DNA of 36,546 nucleotides from Deltaproteobacteria bacterium RIFCSPHIGHO2_02_FULL_43_33 (GTDB lineage Bacteria; Desulfobacterota; GWC2-55-46; UBA9637), in contig MGRL01000065.1 in the NCBI GenBank assembly GCA_001798165.1, positions 1 through 36,546 on the forward strand, in the 5' to 3' direction. The position numbers were made by a program, and so were the translations under genes. Shown piece after piece: positions 15,916-24,466 of the stretch. The number at the start of each line of letters is the position of its first letter. Position 1 is the stretch's first letter. Under the pieces are notes generated by a model. The model saw only the letters and a list, made by a program, of their open reading frames with translations. It was not told the origin of the DNA and did no database searches.

Positions 15916-16734
15916 ATGACTCTTTTTGAGGCGCTATTTTTTTGGCTTGGGGCAGCTTTTTATATTCTCTCTCTCTTAGCTCACATCTTTTATGCAGCAG
16001 AGAGGCTGCCATACAAATATGCCGCGAACCTTATTATTGGCGGCATTATCTGTCAGGGCGTATCCATAGTTATCAGATGGATTGATATCGGCCATCCGCC
16101 TGTCTTTGGAGGTTTTGAGACAGCTCAGGCAGATACCTTTATTGCAATTTTCCTGACCCTTTTAGCAGGCCGTTATTACCAGGGACTAAGGCCTGTCGGC
16201 CTTATATCTTTATCCCTCTCTCTGCTTGTCTTAGCTCAGGGTTTGACCCTCTCTACCCAGCACATACCCTTGACTATCTCTGAAAGGAGCCTATGGGTAG
16301 ACTTACATGCAGTCCTTGCCTACATAGGTTATGGTATTCTCTTGCTGGCAACCGGACTTTCTGTTTTTATTCTTTACACACGATGGATAGGGTATTCTAA
16401 AATCTTTCCATCTATGGATATCATGGATGAGTATGGCTTTCGCTTTACTACCCTTGGTTTTTTATTTCTTACAGCCACGATAGCCTCTGGTTGTTACTAC
16501 TCATTCCGTCTTTTTGGTTATTGGTGGGCGTGGGATCCTGTTGACAGTCTTGCAGCCATTGCGTGGCTTACCTATGCCACAATCATTCATTTAAGACTTT
16601 TCTTTGGATGGAAGGAAGAGAAGGCAGCTCGGTTGATAATTATTGGTTTTTTGCTCATTATGGGGTTGTATAAAGGGCTTGTATATCTTCCACCAGGGGC
16701 TACCTATCATATCTTTGAGGTGAGGTTCCCGTAA
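15916..16734 (+). CDS. CcsA/ResC heme synthetase (second, divergent copy)
   Basis: A 272-residue polytopic membrane protein. The heme-handling motif reads WWAWDPVDSL (203-212) instead of the canonical WGWDPVETW of the first copy. Candidate ligand histidines are H131 (DLHAVLAY) and H225 (IIHLRLFFGW). The His of YEHS in copy one is replaced in GFETA. It probably pairs with the ResB at 13712. ATG is preceded by TGAGGT nine bases upstream. The TAA stop is supplied by the first bases of the structured repeat at 16731, so the C-terminus may have been altered by that insertion. Confidence 0.85.
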   Translation: MTLFEALFFWLGAAFYILSLLAHIFYAAERLPYKYAANLIIGGIICQGVSIVIRWIDIGHPPVFGGFETAQADTFIAIFLTLLAGRYYQGLRPVGLISLSLSLLVLAQGLTLSTQHIPLTISERSLWVDLHAVLAYIGYGILLLATGLSVFILYTRWIGYSKIFPSMDIMDEYGFRFTTLGFLFLTATIASGCYYSFRLFGYWWAWDPVDSLAAIAWLTYATIIHLRLFFGWKEEKAARLIIIGFLLIMGLYKGLVYLPPGATYHIFEVRFP

Positions 16735-16915
16735 AATAGCGATTAAAAACCTCGCTATTTTACAAACCTGCGATTTGCCTGTCATACTTCGTTATCGGAC
16801 AATTTTTACTCCTCACCGTATCGGTGAACATACGGCTCGTCATAAAAATTGTCCGCTGCCTCGTCTGGCAGGCAACTTGCAGGTTTCCCCAAAAATCAAA
16901 GTCTATTTTTGGGGG
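16731..16915 (+). repeat. Structured interspersed repeat, copy A (full length)
   Basis: It contains three stem structures. (1) GTAAAATAGCGA (16731-16742) pairs perfectly with 16752-16763. (2) An 18-bp stem 16767-16784/16866-16883 encloses a perfect 12-bp stem 16797-16808/16843-16854 and an apical hairpin CACCG-TAT-CGGTG (16814-16826). (3) CCCCAAAAAT (16887-16896) pairs with 16905-16914. Copies B (31436) and C (36385, reversed and shortened) share the sequence. It fills the gap between the convergent ccsA2 and gspD ends, which has no gene. Confidence 0.88.
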
Positions 16916-16955
16916 TTTTGAAGCTCCTTGATTTTGATGGCAGGATGTAAACTGT

Positions 16956-19058
16956 CTATTCTTTTTTCCCTTGTAATGGCAAAGGGGCTTCTATCTTCCA
17001 TTCCTTTATCATCTCTTCAACCCTTTTTTTAAACTCCCCGGTTATGTTTGCAGCCTCTGCATTGCCGTCCATTACTTTGGGGATGAGGAGGATAACCAGT
17101 TCTGTGCGGGCAGTGCTGTGCGTAGTATAGCGGAAGAGATATCCGAGGATAGGTATATCCATGAGAAGCGGTATGCCGGTATAACTTTCCCTTTTATCTT
17201 CTTTTATCAAACCGCCGATTACCAGCGCCTCTCCATCTTTTGTTATGACAGTGGTTTCTGATTCTCTCTTTGTAAATGACGGATAGGTAAAACCTGTCTG
17301 GCCAACGGTGATATTCTCGGCAATATCGCTTACCTCTTGTTTTATATTCAGAATGACGGTTCTTTCTTCGTTTATCTGCGGCGCAACAGTCAATATTACG
17401 CCGGTCTTTTTATATTCAATATTCTGAATTATGCCGGTTGTCCCTGTAATACTCGTCTGTTGTGATTGTGTAGCTACAGGTATGTCCTTGCCTACATTGA
17501 TAAATGCCTTATCGTTATTTTTTACCACAATATGGGGATTAGAGAGTATGTTTACCTTTCCCTCTGATGCCAGGGCCTGGATAATAGAAAAGAACTTACT
17601 TGAGTCTGTCACCAGAAAGGAAAGCCCGCTTGGCGGAGATAGGGAACTTGGTGTTGGCAGTGTGCCCATGGTGAGCGCGCTGCTCCCTATAATACTGGGG
17701 TTTGGTCCTTGCGCATTTACATGTCCTGATAATATTGACCACTGGATTCCAAAATTTGTGCTGTCTGAAAGAGATACCTCTGCAATCAGTGCCTCTATAA
17801 GCACTTGCTTGGGTTGGTTATCCAACTTTTTAATAGTTTCCATGATGGTATTGTAGTCATTAGCCGTTGCCTGAATCAGCAAGGCATTAGCCGGGTCATA
17901 GGTATAGAGGCGAATCTCACCTTCTATTCTTACTCCGGGGGGCGGCGGCCTGAGAATAAATATCTGTTCAAGAAGGGCCTTTATATTAGCTGCCTTATCA
18001 TTTTTGACATAATAAAAATGAATAAGGGCTGCATCTTCGCTGACATTCCGATCTAAACGTTCTATCCATTCTCGGATAGACTCAATTAATTGAGAGCTGG
18101 GAGAGAAGACCACGATGCTGTTAAACCTCTCCAGTGGAATAAGAGCGAATTGTCCAATTCCGAGGGGCGCTATAATATCGGTCAGTTCCTTCTGAATAGT
18201 TCGTGTGGTCGTATTTTTTAAGGTAAATACCTCTATCTGCATTTTTTTGAAGGTGTCCACATCCAGAATTTCTGTCATATCCAAAATTTTCTTTATATTG
18301 GAGAGTATGTCCGCAATTATCAATGTATTAGCCTTTGGATAGTTCATAATATTTCCGGCAGGGGAGAGCATGGGCTGGAGGATTGGAAACAGATCATTGG
18401 CTGATATAAATTCAATAGGCACTACTTGAGTTACTATCCTGTCTCCGGATGGCAGCCCCTTTGCATCCTTTCCCTGTAAAATTTCAATACTTCGCTGTCT
18501 TGCTGTATTGCTGGGAACTATTTTATAAAATGCCCCTGACTTTATCGCTGAAAGGCCGTAAACCTCTATGATGGATTCGAAGATGCCAAAAACATCTCTT
18601 GTGAGGATTGGCTTGGATGTTTGTACGGTTATCTTTGCAGCGACCCCGGGCGCTATAATAAAGTTTTCGCCTGTTATCTCACCTATTGTCTGGAGAACAT
18701 CTTTTAAATCCGCATCTTCAAAGTTGAGTACTATGGTTCCCGGCTGCTCTTGTGATGATGGAGGCGGTGTCTCAGGTTGTGTTGCTTGAGGCGGTATTGC
18801 AGGTTGTACCGCTTGAGGTTGAGGTGTCTCAAGCTGTAACATTTGAGGCTGCGCTTCAGGCGGTGCGCCTGGTGTTACAGGTTCTGAAGGTGTCTGGGCA
18901 TAAGCAATTGTTGAAGGGATTACGGCTAATACTAATAATAGAATGAGTGCATGCCATTTTTGGAAAAACATGAATCGCAAAGTCGGCAATCTTGTATTTT
19001 TTGTTTTATGCTTTATATCTTGTATTGATAGTGGGGTTGCTGTGGATACTTTTTTCAT
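16956..19058 (-). CDS. gspD: Type II secretion outer-membrane secretin GspD
   Basis: A 700-residue outer-membrane channel of the type II secretion system. Start chosen at ATG 19058, with a purine-rich AGAAAAGAG just upstream; a GTG ten codons earlier lacks any ribosome site. A signal peptide follows a long polar leader (hydrophobic ALILLLVLAVIPSTIA, cleavage near AYA-Q). A Pro/Gln-rich linker precedes the N0 domain (about IVLNFEDADLKDVLQ), then three N1-N3 domains. The C-terminal secretin core has VNILSNPHIVVKNN and the typical end VPILG-like IPILGYLFRY...ELVILLIPKV. It is last gene of the gspG-D operon, with a 44-bp gap after gspC. Confidence 0.95.
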   Translation of the reverse strand: MKKVSTATPLSIQDIKHKTKNTRLPTLRFMFFQKWHALILLLVLAVIPSTIAYAQTPSEPVTPGAPPEAQPQMLQLETPQPQAVQPAIPPQATQPETPPPSSQEQPGTIVLNFEDADLKDVLQTIGEITGENFIIAPGVAAKITVQTSKPILTRDVFGIFESIIEVYGLSAIKSGAFYKIVPSNTARQRSIEILQGKDAKGLPSGDRIVTQVVPIEFISANDLFPILQPMLSPAGNIMNYPKANTLIIADILSNIKKILDMTEILDVDTFKKMQIEVFTLKNTTTRTIQKELTDIIAPLGIGQFALIPLERFNSIVVFSPSSQLIESIREWIERLDRNVSEDAALIHFYYVKNDKAANIKALLEQIFILRPPPPGVRIEGEIRLYTYDPANALLIQATANDYNTIMETIKKLDNQPKQVLIEALIAEVSLSDSTNFGIQWSILSGHVNAQGPNPSIIGSSALTMGTLPTPSSLSPPSGLSFLVTDSSKFFSIIQALASEGKVNILSNPHIVVKNNDKAFINVGKDIPVATQSQQTSITGTTGIIQNIEYKKTGVILTVAPQINEERTVILNIKQEVSDIAENITVGQTGFTYPSFTKRESETTVITKDGEALVIGGLIKEDKRESYTGIPLLMDIPILGYLFRYTTHSTARTELVILLIPKVMDGNAEAANITGEFKKRVEEMIKEWKIEAPLPLQGKKE

Positions 19059-19102
19059 ACTCTTTTCTCGAAAAAATATATTACTCACTTATTAAAAAAT
19101 GG

Positions 19103-19765
19103 TCAAGGTTTTTTTGGTTCAGCCTTTTGAGGGGCTGGAACTATTCTGATAGCCGGCGCAGTCTGGGAAGGGAGAGGCCCGGGGGGGTTATCTCCAAACT
19201 GAAAAAAGGCCGGCGGCAATGTTTGCTGAGCAGAGGCTGACGGCGCTCCGCTGCCAGATTGTTTTTGCCCCTTTTTCCCAAGAGACGGCAGATGTATAAA
19301 TGCGGTCTTAAGGGCTACTTCTATTTTTTCTTCACCCCTTCTCAAAATGACCCTATTCTTCAGAATATCAACCACTTCAAAACCTTCTATGTTATCGCCT
19401 ATTTTGAATGATCTGGGTTTTATTACGGGTTGATCAGCGCCAATGATAGCCCTTTTCTTTTCACCTATCAGAAGTATGCCATACAGATTGAACTTTGGTA
19501 AGGGTTTTACTTCTATTTGAACAGGCGCAGGCTTTGTCCTTGATGGCCGGAACACATCCTGTTCTACAACGGTCTGATAATCCGGAGGAGGCGATAGTTG
19601 CATCTCTGCTGTTGGTCTCTCTGCGGGTTTAGATGCCATCTCCCTTGTTTTCTCATTATATGCCGGCTTTTCCGGGGCAGATGAGAATATCCCAAAGACC
19701 TTCAAACCAAGTATGATAGATATGATTACAAGCCCTATATTGATAATGAGATATTTTCCCTTCAT
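19103..19765 (-). CDS. gspC: Type II secretion inner-membrane protein GspC
   Basis: A 220-residue bitopic protein. One membrane segment is at about 7-26. The homology region around 68-150 (QDVFRPS, FNLYGILLIGEKKRAIIG, SFKIGDNIEGFEVVDI, RVILRRGEEKIEV) contacts the secretin N0 domain in known systems. The usual C-terminal PDZ domain is missing and is replaced by a Pro/Ala/Gln-rich tail, a short form seen in some GspC/PilP-like proteins. AAGGT lies close upstream of the ATG. It directly precedes gspD. Confidence 0.82.
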   Translation of the reverse strand: MKGKYLIINIGLVIISIILGLKVFGIFSSAPEKPAYNEKTREMASKPAERPTAEMQLSPPPDYQTVVEQDVFRPSRTKPAPVQIEVKPLPKFNLYGILLIGEKKRAIIGADQPVIKPRSFKIGDNIEGFEVVDILKNRVILRRGEEKIEVALKTAFIHLPSLGKKGQKQSGSGAPSASAQQTLPPAFFQFGDNPPGPLPSQTAPAIRIVPAPQKAEPKKP

Positions 19766-19771
19766 ATTACC

Positions 19772-20383
19772 TTACCCGTCTGTCCCTGTGAAATCCTTGG
19801 CTGATTCAACCTTTTTCATGATGCCCTCAATAACTATATTTACTTGAACATCAGTCGGCTCCATTATATTAGCTACCCTGATTTTTATTTCCGGGATTAA
19901 TATGATGGTAGGTGAATGCTCTATATCAAAAAGAAGCTCTTTTAAGCTGCTCATCTGGGATTGGAACTCTATTTCTACGGGAACTCCAATATAACCCGGA
20001 AAAACATCCAACTGAAGCATCTTCTCAGCCCGGATATCTATGCCTCTGACAGAGGCCATACCTTTTACAATTTGTTGAAGCTCTGCTGCGGCCACCGGCG
20101 GTTTAGCTCCTTTGAGGAATCCATTCTCTGCCTCTTTGAATTTATTCTCAGCAACCTTCAACTTTTCCATGAGGCTGCTCTTTTCGTTTATGATTGCCAG
20201 AGAATCTTCATAAGATTCGGTTTTTATTTTTATATCTCCCTTTGTATGAACATAACCTTTATAGATGGGGCTAAAAATAAGGAAGTATGATAGAGTTGCA
20301 ATAAAAAATATTCCTGCAATGATAATAGGCCTGCTTTTTATCATCTGAAGATATATTCCCTTTATCTTGTCAATGAGAGTCAC
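19772..20383 (-). CDS. gspM: Type II secretion GspM / PilO-like protein
   Basis: A 203-residue inner-membrane protein. One membrane segment lies near 19-37, followed by a coiled-coil (about 45-90) and a ferredoxin-like domain (VPVEIEFQSQMSSLKELLFDIE). This is the GspM/PilO layout. In the secretion machine it pairs with GspL to link the assembly platform to the cytoplasmic ATPase. GTG start; GAGAGGAG lies 7 bases upstream. It overlaps gspL by 14 bp. Confidence 0.82.
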   Translation of the reverse strand: MTLIDKIKGIYLQMIKSRPIIIAGIFFIATLSYFLIFSPIYKGYVHTKGDIKIKTESYEDSLAIINEKSSLMEKLKVAENKFKEAENGFLKGAKPPVAAAELQQIVKGMASVRGIDIRAEKMLQLDVFPGYIGVPVEIEFQSQMSSLKELLFDIEHSPTIILIPEIKIRVANIMEPTDVQVNIVIEGIMKKVESAKDFTGTDG

Positions 20384-21788
20384 CTTTTACTCCTCTCAAC
20401 CTCGCCTTTATCCTGAATTTTTCCTTCCCTTCTATGCCTGTTGTAATGGATCCTACAAACTCAACATTTTCAAAGCGCCGGGATGTTTCAAGTATCGGCA
20501 GAAGACCGGAAGCTGAATTGGAAAATCCGCTTATGTGTATTCCTCCTTTGCTATACTCCATGTTTGTAAGCCATGTGTCATGGGGGAGGATAGTTGCAAG
20601 CTCCGCTAAAAGGTCTAATTGGTTTGGATGTTCTCTTTTGATTCCTTCAATGATTTTAAGTTTGCCTTCTGTATCTTCTAACCTCTTTTTGAGCGTATAG
20701 ACCTCTTCAAGGGCAGGCCTTATATCCTCCAACTGTCTATTTACTTTGGATAGATATATCATTTCTTTTATAATACTGCTCAGAATGCCGCCTGCCAGCA
20801 AAAGGATAATCATGCCGCTTAATATCATAGCTACGGTCTGCCCCAATTTGTTTTCAATCCTTCTATATGACGGAGGGATAAGGTTGATTTTAATCTCCTG
20901 GTTTTCTATCCCGCTCATGGCAAGGCATGTAGCAATAAATATAGAGTTGACCCATTCAGGTTTTATTCTATCAGTTAATATCTTGAGTAATGGATTTCCT
21001 GTGAAGGTGGCTATCCCCATTTTTTTTCCAACAAACTCTATATCGTTCTTAGATTTTAGATTTCCAGGGGTGAGGATAATTAATTTATCAAGCCTTCTTT
21101 CAAGAGGAGGAAGGTCGAGGCTGAGTGTAGACAGCTTTAACCCCTTTTCTGCCTGGTTCATCTCTTGGCCATCTACAGAAAAATCCCTTGAACCTATTGG
21201 GACCCCTCTTTGCAATGTATCTATCTCTATATCTGTTGGTCTGACAGTAAGAATGGCTGTGTTGCCGTCTTTACTGATATCGCCTGTATAATTCAGGATA
21301 TTTGCAATAGAGAAGGGTGTAACTTCAAAGGAGGTAGGCATTAACATAGCCTTTTCCAAGAGATTATAGATAGCGTCCACAAGGGTTTTTTTTGTAATGG
21401 CAAGCAGAATTAAAAAAGCCGTATTCTCCTTTTTCAGCACCTGATAGTCATAATAGGCCTCTTCAGTATGAAAGGGGAGATGCCGTTCTATCTCAAATGG
21501 CAATATCTGCTGGATATCTCTTTTTCTTGTAGCAGGGATCTTTAAGGTTCTGTAGATAACTGCTTCTCTGGGTAATCCTACAACAATTTTTTCTGCCTTT
21601 ACACCGTTTTCCAGGATAAACCTTTTTAGCTCGCTCAGAAGTTCCTCTTCTGCTTCAGGTCTTTCAAATGGCAATGGTTGAGCAGGTATTGATGTGTAAC
21701 CTTCAATCCTGGCGCCGGTAAGGGCTTTTCTTATGTAGGATAGATTCCATGAATCTTTTCTGATTTCTATGCCGAGGGCTGTGCTCAT
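20370..21788 (-). CDS. gspL: Type II secretion GspL (PilM-PilN-like fusion)
   Basis: A 472-residue protein. The N-terminal actin-like cytoplasmic domain (about 1-280) has the PilM/GspL signatures IEIRKDSWNLSYIRK, EKIVVGLPREAVIYRTLKIP and LPFEIERHLPFH. A membrane segment near 320-340 and a PilN-like coiled-coil plus periplasmic domain follow (LAELATILPHDTWLTNM). It recruits the GspE ATPase in known systems. The start overlaps the gspK stop (ATGA). Confidence 0.9.
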   Translation of the reverse strand: MSTALGIEIRKDSWNLSYIRKALTGARIEGYTSIPAQPLPFERPEAEEELLSELKRFILENGVKAEKIVVGLPREAVIYRTLKIPATRKRDIQQILPFEIERHLPFHTEEAYYDYQVLKKENTAFLILLAITKKTLVDAIYNLLEKAMLMPTSFEVTPFSIANILNYTGDISKDGNTAILTVRPTDIEIDTLQRGVPIGSRDFSVDGQEMNQAEKGLKLSTLSLDLPPLERRLDKLIILTPGNLKSKNDIEFVGKKMGIATFTGNPLLKILTDRIKPEWVNSIFIATCLAMSGIENQEIKINLIPPSYRRIENKLGQTVAMILSGMIILLLAGGILSSIIKEMIYLSKVNRQLEDIRPALEEVYTLKKRLEDTEGKLKIIEGIKREHPNQLDLLAELATILPHDTWLTNMEYSKGGIHISGFSNSASGLLPILETSRRFENVEFVGSITTGIEGKEKFRIKARLRGVKGDSH

Positions 21789-22744
21789 AATATGCTTTCG
21801 TTCCAGTACCTTATCTGTATCTCTGGTTTTCCTGTCTTTCTTTCGATAACAGCCTTTATCTCGTGATATATCGGGCCGCCTTGGGCATAGCCCCTGGCTG
21901 TAATGGCAAAGGATGTTGATTTCACAATTCCGCCATAGGCAGGTTGCTGGAAATAACCTGCCTGTCTTTGGGTTATAATCTGGTTAGCCGTCACTGGGCC
22001 AAACCTCGCCTCAAGCACCTGTTCAGGGGCAGTATTTATGTTTATCAGACCTATTCCTGTAGTTGTTATATACTGGGATATACCGGAGTAATCTCCACGG
22101 AAAGAAGGCCGCTCCGCCTCATAAAGACCGATAGGCGCTTTACCGCTTCCGTAGAAAATCTCATGGGTTACCCCTTTTACTAAAATAAGCTCTTCAAGGG
22201 TGTCAAAATTTCCATCTTTTGCCTCGTAAGGATAGGGAAGCCTAAGATAGTAGTCATCCTCTGCGCCATTCAGTTGTGTAAACTGATTTATGTCTCTCCA
22301 GTCCAGGATGGAATCAGCAATGATATCCCGCGTTTCTATTTCTATCCCTGCAGCCTTTAGTATATCCCATATCATCCCCCTGGATGCCATGTTTATATTT
22401 ACCTTTCCTTCATCGTCAATAATATTATAAGAGACCTTGCCATCCCCTGATGGGAACTCCCTCTCTAAAGCCGACTTTGCGCCCTCCCTTTTAGCAAATA
22501 CAAGTTTACCGTTTTCATCAAGATAATTGATGTCATAATCGGACAGGATCTCTGCTATGGCCATGTTTACCCCGGATAGGGCAAGGTAGTAGGCCTCAGT
22601 ATCTTCTTTAAAGTTTCTTGCTGCCCTTACCTCTGTCCTCATAGAATAGGCGAATTCTGTTACTAAGATAGTGAGAAGCGCCATTACCCAAAGGACCATT
22701 ATAAAGGCAATACCTTTTTGCCCTCTATATTTTTTCTGTGTCAT
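21785..22744 (-). CDS. gspK: Type II secretion minor pseudopilin GspK
   Basis: A 319-residue minor pseudopilin expected to cap the pseudopilus tip with GspI and GspJ. The N-terminal prepilin region (QKGIAFIMVLWVMALLTILV) has cleavage after G. It lacks the usual Glu5, as GspK typically does. The large alpha domain contains DSILDWRD and the helix-hairpin-helix-like KVNINMA/LININTAPEQVL. The start is ATG 22744, overlapping the gspJ stop as TGATG; a TTG one codon earlier is less likely. Confidence 0.93.
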   Translation of the reverse strand: MTQKKYRGQKGIAFIMVLWVMALLTILVTEFAYSMRTEVRAARNFKEDTEAYYLALSGVNMAIAEILSDYDINYLDENGKLVFAKREGAKSALEREFPSGDGKVSYNIIDDEGKVNINMASRGMIWDILKAAGIEIETRDIIADSILDWRDINQFTQLNGAEDDYYLRLPYPYEAKDGNFDTLEELILVKGVTHEIFYGSGKAPIGLYEAERPSFRGDYSGISQYITTTGIGLININTAPEQVLEARFGPVTANQIITQRQAGYFQQPAYGGIVKSTSFAITARGYAQGGPIYHEIKAVIERKTGKPEIQIRYWNESIL

Positions 22745-23415
22745 CAATGTTTCTCTCTTTCTGCTTCCGTAGAGGAGAGGGCTACAGGGACTATCATACT
22801 GATTGGTTCCTTATGCTCAAAGATAAGATTTATCCTGATAGCCTTTGGGATTCCCTTTTTTTCATCGGCATTCCAACTGTCAACCCAACCATTGATATCA
22901 AGATATTCAAACCGCATCTCTTTTACAGATGGTTCAATTATCACCAAGTTGCCTTCCTTATCTTCCACAGCATTGCTATTGGGCAACATCTTTTCTCTCG
23001 CTGCCAATCCCTTATCTCTGTCGATAAAATAGTAGACCCACTTTGTTCCACCGCGGGGGATGTCTGGCATTGCGTCTTCATTCGTAGTTACAAACCCTAA
23101 CTTATCTCGTTCCCCCCGGAACATGAAGACATTAACCCCATTTACAGAAACAATATACGGGTACATAGAGCCTATCTCATTGTTAAGCCTTGTAGTGAGG
23201 GTTCTTATATATTGAATCCGTTCTTCCAGCTTGCTTCCTTTCTCCCATGAACTTATTCCAAACCTCATTACCGCAAAGATGATGGAGAGTATCATACTGA
23301 GAATAGTCAGGGCTACCAAAACCTCTATTAGGGTGAACCCCTTTGCTCTCTTAACGAGAATTGTAAAATGAAAGTTATAAGTTTTAAAATTTCCAATTTT
23401 CAATTTGGCATTCAC
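22744..23415 (-). CDS. gspJ: Type II secretion minor pseudopilin GspJ
   Basis: A 223-residue pseudopilin. The prepilin motif KG-FTLIEVLVALTILSM has cleavage after Gly26 and Glu5 in the mature form. The leader of 26 residues is longer than normal, so the true start may be inside it; the GTG at 23415 has no convincing ribosome site. The beta domain includes WVYYFIDRDKG. It sits 5 bp after gspI and is coupled to gspK. Confidence 0.88.
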   Translation of the reverse strand: MNAKLKIGNFKTYNFHFTILVKRAKGFTLIEVLVALTILSMILSIIFAVMRFGISSWEKGSKLEERIQYIRTLTTRLNNEIGSMYPYIVSVNGVNVFMFRGERDKLGFVTTNEDAMPDIPRGGTKWVYYFIDRDKGLAAREKMLPNSNAVEDKEGNLVIIEPSVKEMRFEYLDINGWVDSWNADEKKGIPKAIRINLIFEHKEPISMIVPVALSSTEAEREKH

Positions 23416-23420
23416 AATGC

Positions 23421-23825
23421 TTACTGCTTTTGCACCACTGTCTTTAACGTCTCCAGTTCAATTCCTTTTTTACCCAGCCTGCCTGGCCATGTAATAGCTA
23501 CCTTTATTCTGTATACAAAAAAAGGCGGATTATTTTTCACTGTTTCCATTGGATAAGGAGTTACCTCTACCTTCCACTGAAACTTGTTATTTTCGGATAA
23601 TCCTTCTTTTGTAGTTGCCGTCAATTCCGATGAGGTCAATACCTCAGCCATCCTTTCTTTTGCATATATGGTTGCTGCTGTATACTCATCTGATGTGCTG
23701 ACTGAACGTAGCCCTTCGGAAAAGAGCTGTAGTATCACCAGAAGCCCTATTCCAAGGATGGCAATGGCTACCATAATTTCTAAGAGGGTAAATCCCTGCT
23801 CGAACGTTTTGAATTTCTTACTCAC
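23421..23825 (-). CDS. gspI: Type II secretion minor pseudopilin GspI
   Basis: A 134-residue pseudopilin. Leader MSKKFKTFEQG, then FTLLEIMVAIAILGIG with Glu5. The conserved helix AATIYAKERMAEVL is characteristic of GspI. GTG start overlaps the gspH stop (GTGA). Confidence 0.9.
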   Translation of the reverse strand: MSKKFKTFEQGFTLLEIMVAIAILGIGLLVILQLFSEGLRSVSTSDEYTAATIYAKERMAEVLTSSELTATTKEGLSENNKFQWKVEVTPYPMETVKNNPPFFVYRIKVAITWPGRLGKKGIELETLKTVVQKQ

Positions 23826-24349
23826 AAGACATCAATTTTAGTTTTACCGGTAGAAGATTCTACAGTCAAACGGTAGGCAGGCTCTCCTTTTTGATTCCAG
23901 AATTCCAATATTCCGCCGCTGGAATTGCCTCGCGGGTAGAAAGCAATAGCCTTGTTTTCCACAGCCTCTGCTTTTTTGTTACCGCTGAGCCTTACTATCT
24001 TTATAATATCTTCCGGAATCGTTAGGTCCTTTTCTATCTTTTTATCATCATAGGTTATGATGACCTTATTATCAATCTGGCTAATCTGCACATAGTAGGG
24101 TGTTTTTTCTGAGATGGCCTGATTCCTTGCATATCTCATGGTTGTAGCCAAATATTTAACAGCCCCTTTTGCCTTCAGCCGATTTATGCCTGTGTTTATG
24201 GTAGGAGCAGATAGGGCGACTGAAAGACCGATAATGAAAAGAACAAGGAGGAGTTCAATGAGGGTAAAGCCTTGTTGAAAGATTTTGAATGCAGGGTTTT
24301 GAGTTTTAGTTTTTAGTCTTGCTGTTATGTTCTGCACCGTATATTGCAT
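23822..24349 (-). CDS. gspH: Type II secretion pseudopilin GspH
   Basis: A 175-residue pseudopilin. A 27-residue leader ends FQQG, then FTLIELLLVLFIIGLSVALS. The helix continues into AVKYLATTMRYARNQAISEK, the GspH/FimT hallmark, and then a beta-rich domain. ATG start. A repeat-filled 117-bp gap separates it from gspG. Confidence 0.9.
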   Translation of the reverse strand: MQYTVQNITARLKTKTQNPAFKIFQQGFTLIELLLVLFIIGLSVALSAPTINTGINRLKAKGAVKYLATTMRYARNQAISEKTPYYVQISQIDNKVIITYDDKKIEKDLTIPEDIIKIVRLSGNKKAEAVENKAIAFYPRGNSSGGILEFWNQKGEPAYRLTVESSTGKTKIDVL

Positions 24350-24360
24350 ACCAATATCTT

Positions 24361-24460
24361 TTAAAGGCTGTTGAAAAAGGCATCAACAGCCTTGATTACA
24401 CAGATTAGGAAAAACGATTACACAGATATTTCAATGAGTTTTAATCTGTGAAATCTAATC
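24361..24460. repeat. Hairpin plus ATCTGTG repeat between gspG and gspH
   Basis: A perfect 11-bp stem AAGGCTGTTGA/TCAACAGCCTT (24364-24393) is followed by GATTACACAGATTAG (24394-24408), GATTACACAGAT (24416-24427) and the inverse form AATCTGTGAAATC (24443-24455). The parts can fold back on one another. It fills the gap between gspH and gspG, which are on the same strand, and might reduce downstream expression relative to the major pseudopilin gene. Confidence 0.65.
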
Positions 24461-24466
24461 TTTTTA

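Noticed and set aside
16591-16785. Minus-strand 64-codon frame starting MTGKSQVCKIAR
   Set aside because: The same peptide start appears wherever the structured repeat occurs (also 31489 and copy C), so it is translated repeat sequence antisense to ccsA2.
24364-24393. Terminator between gspG and gspH
   Set aside because: The stem is strong but no T-run follows on the minus strand; better read as part of an interspersed repeat.
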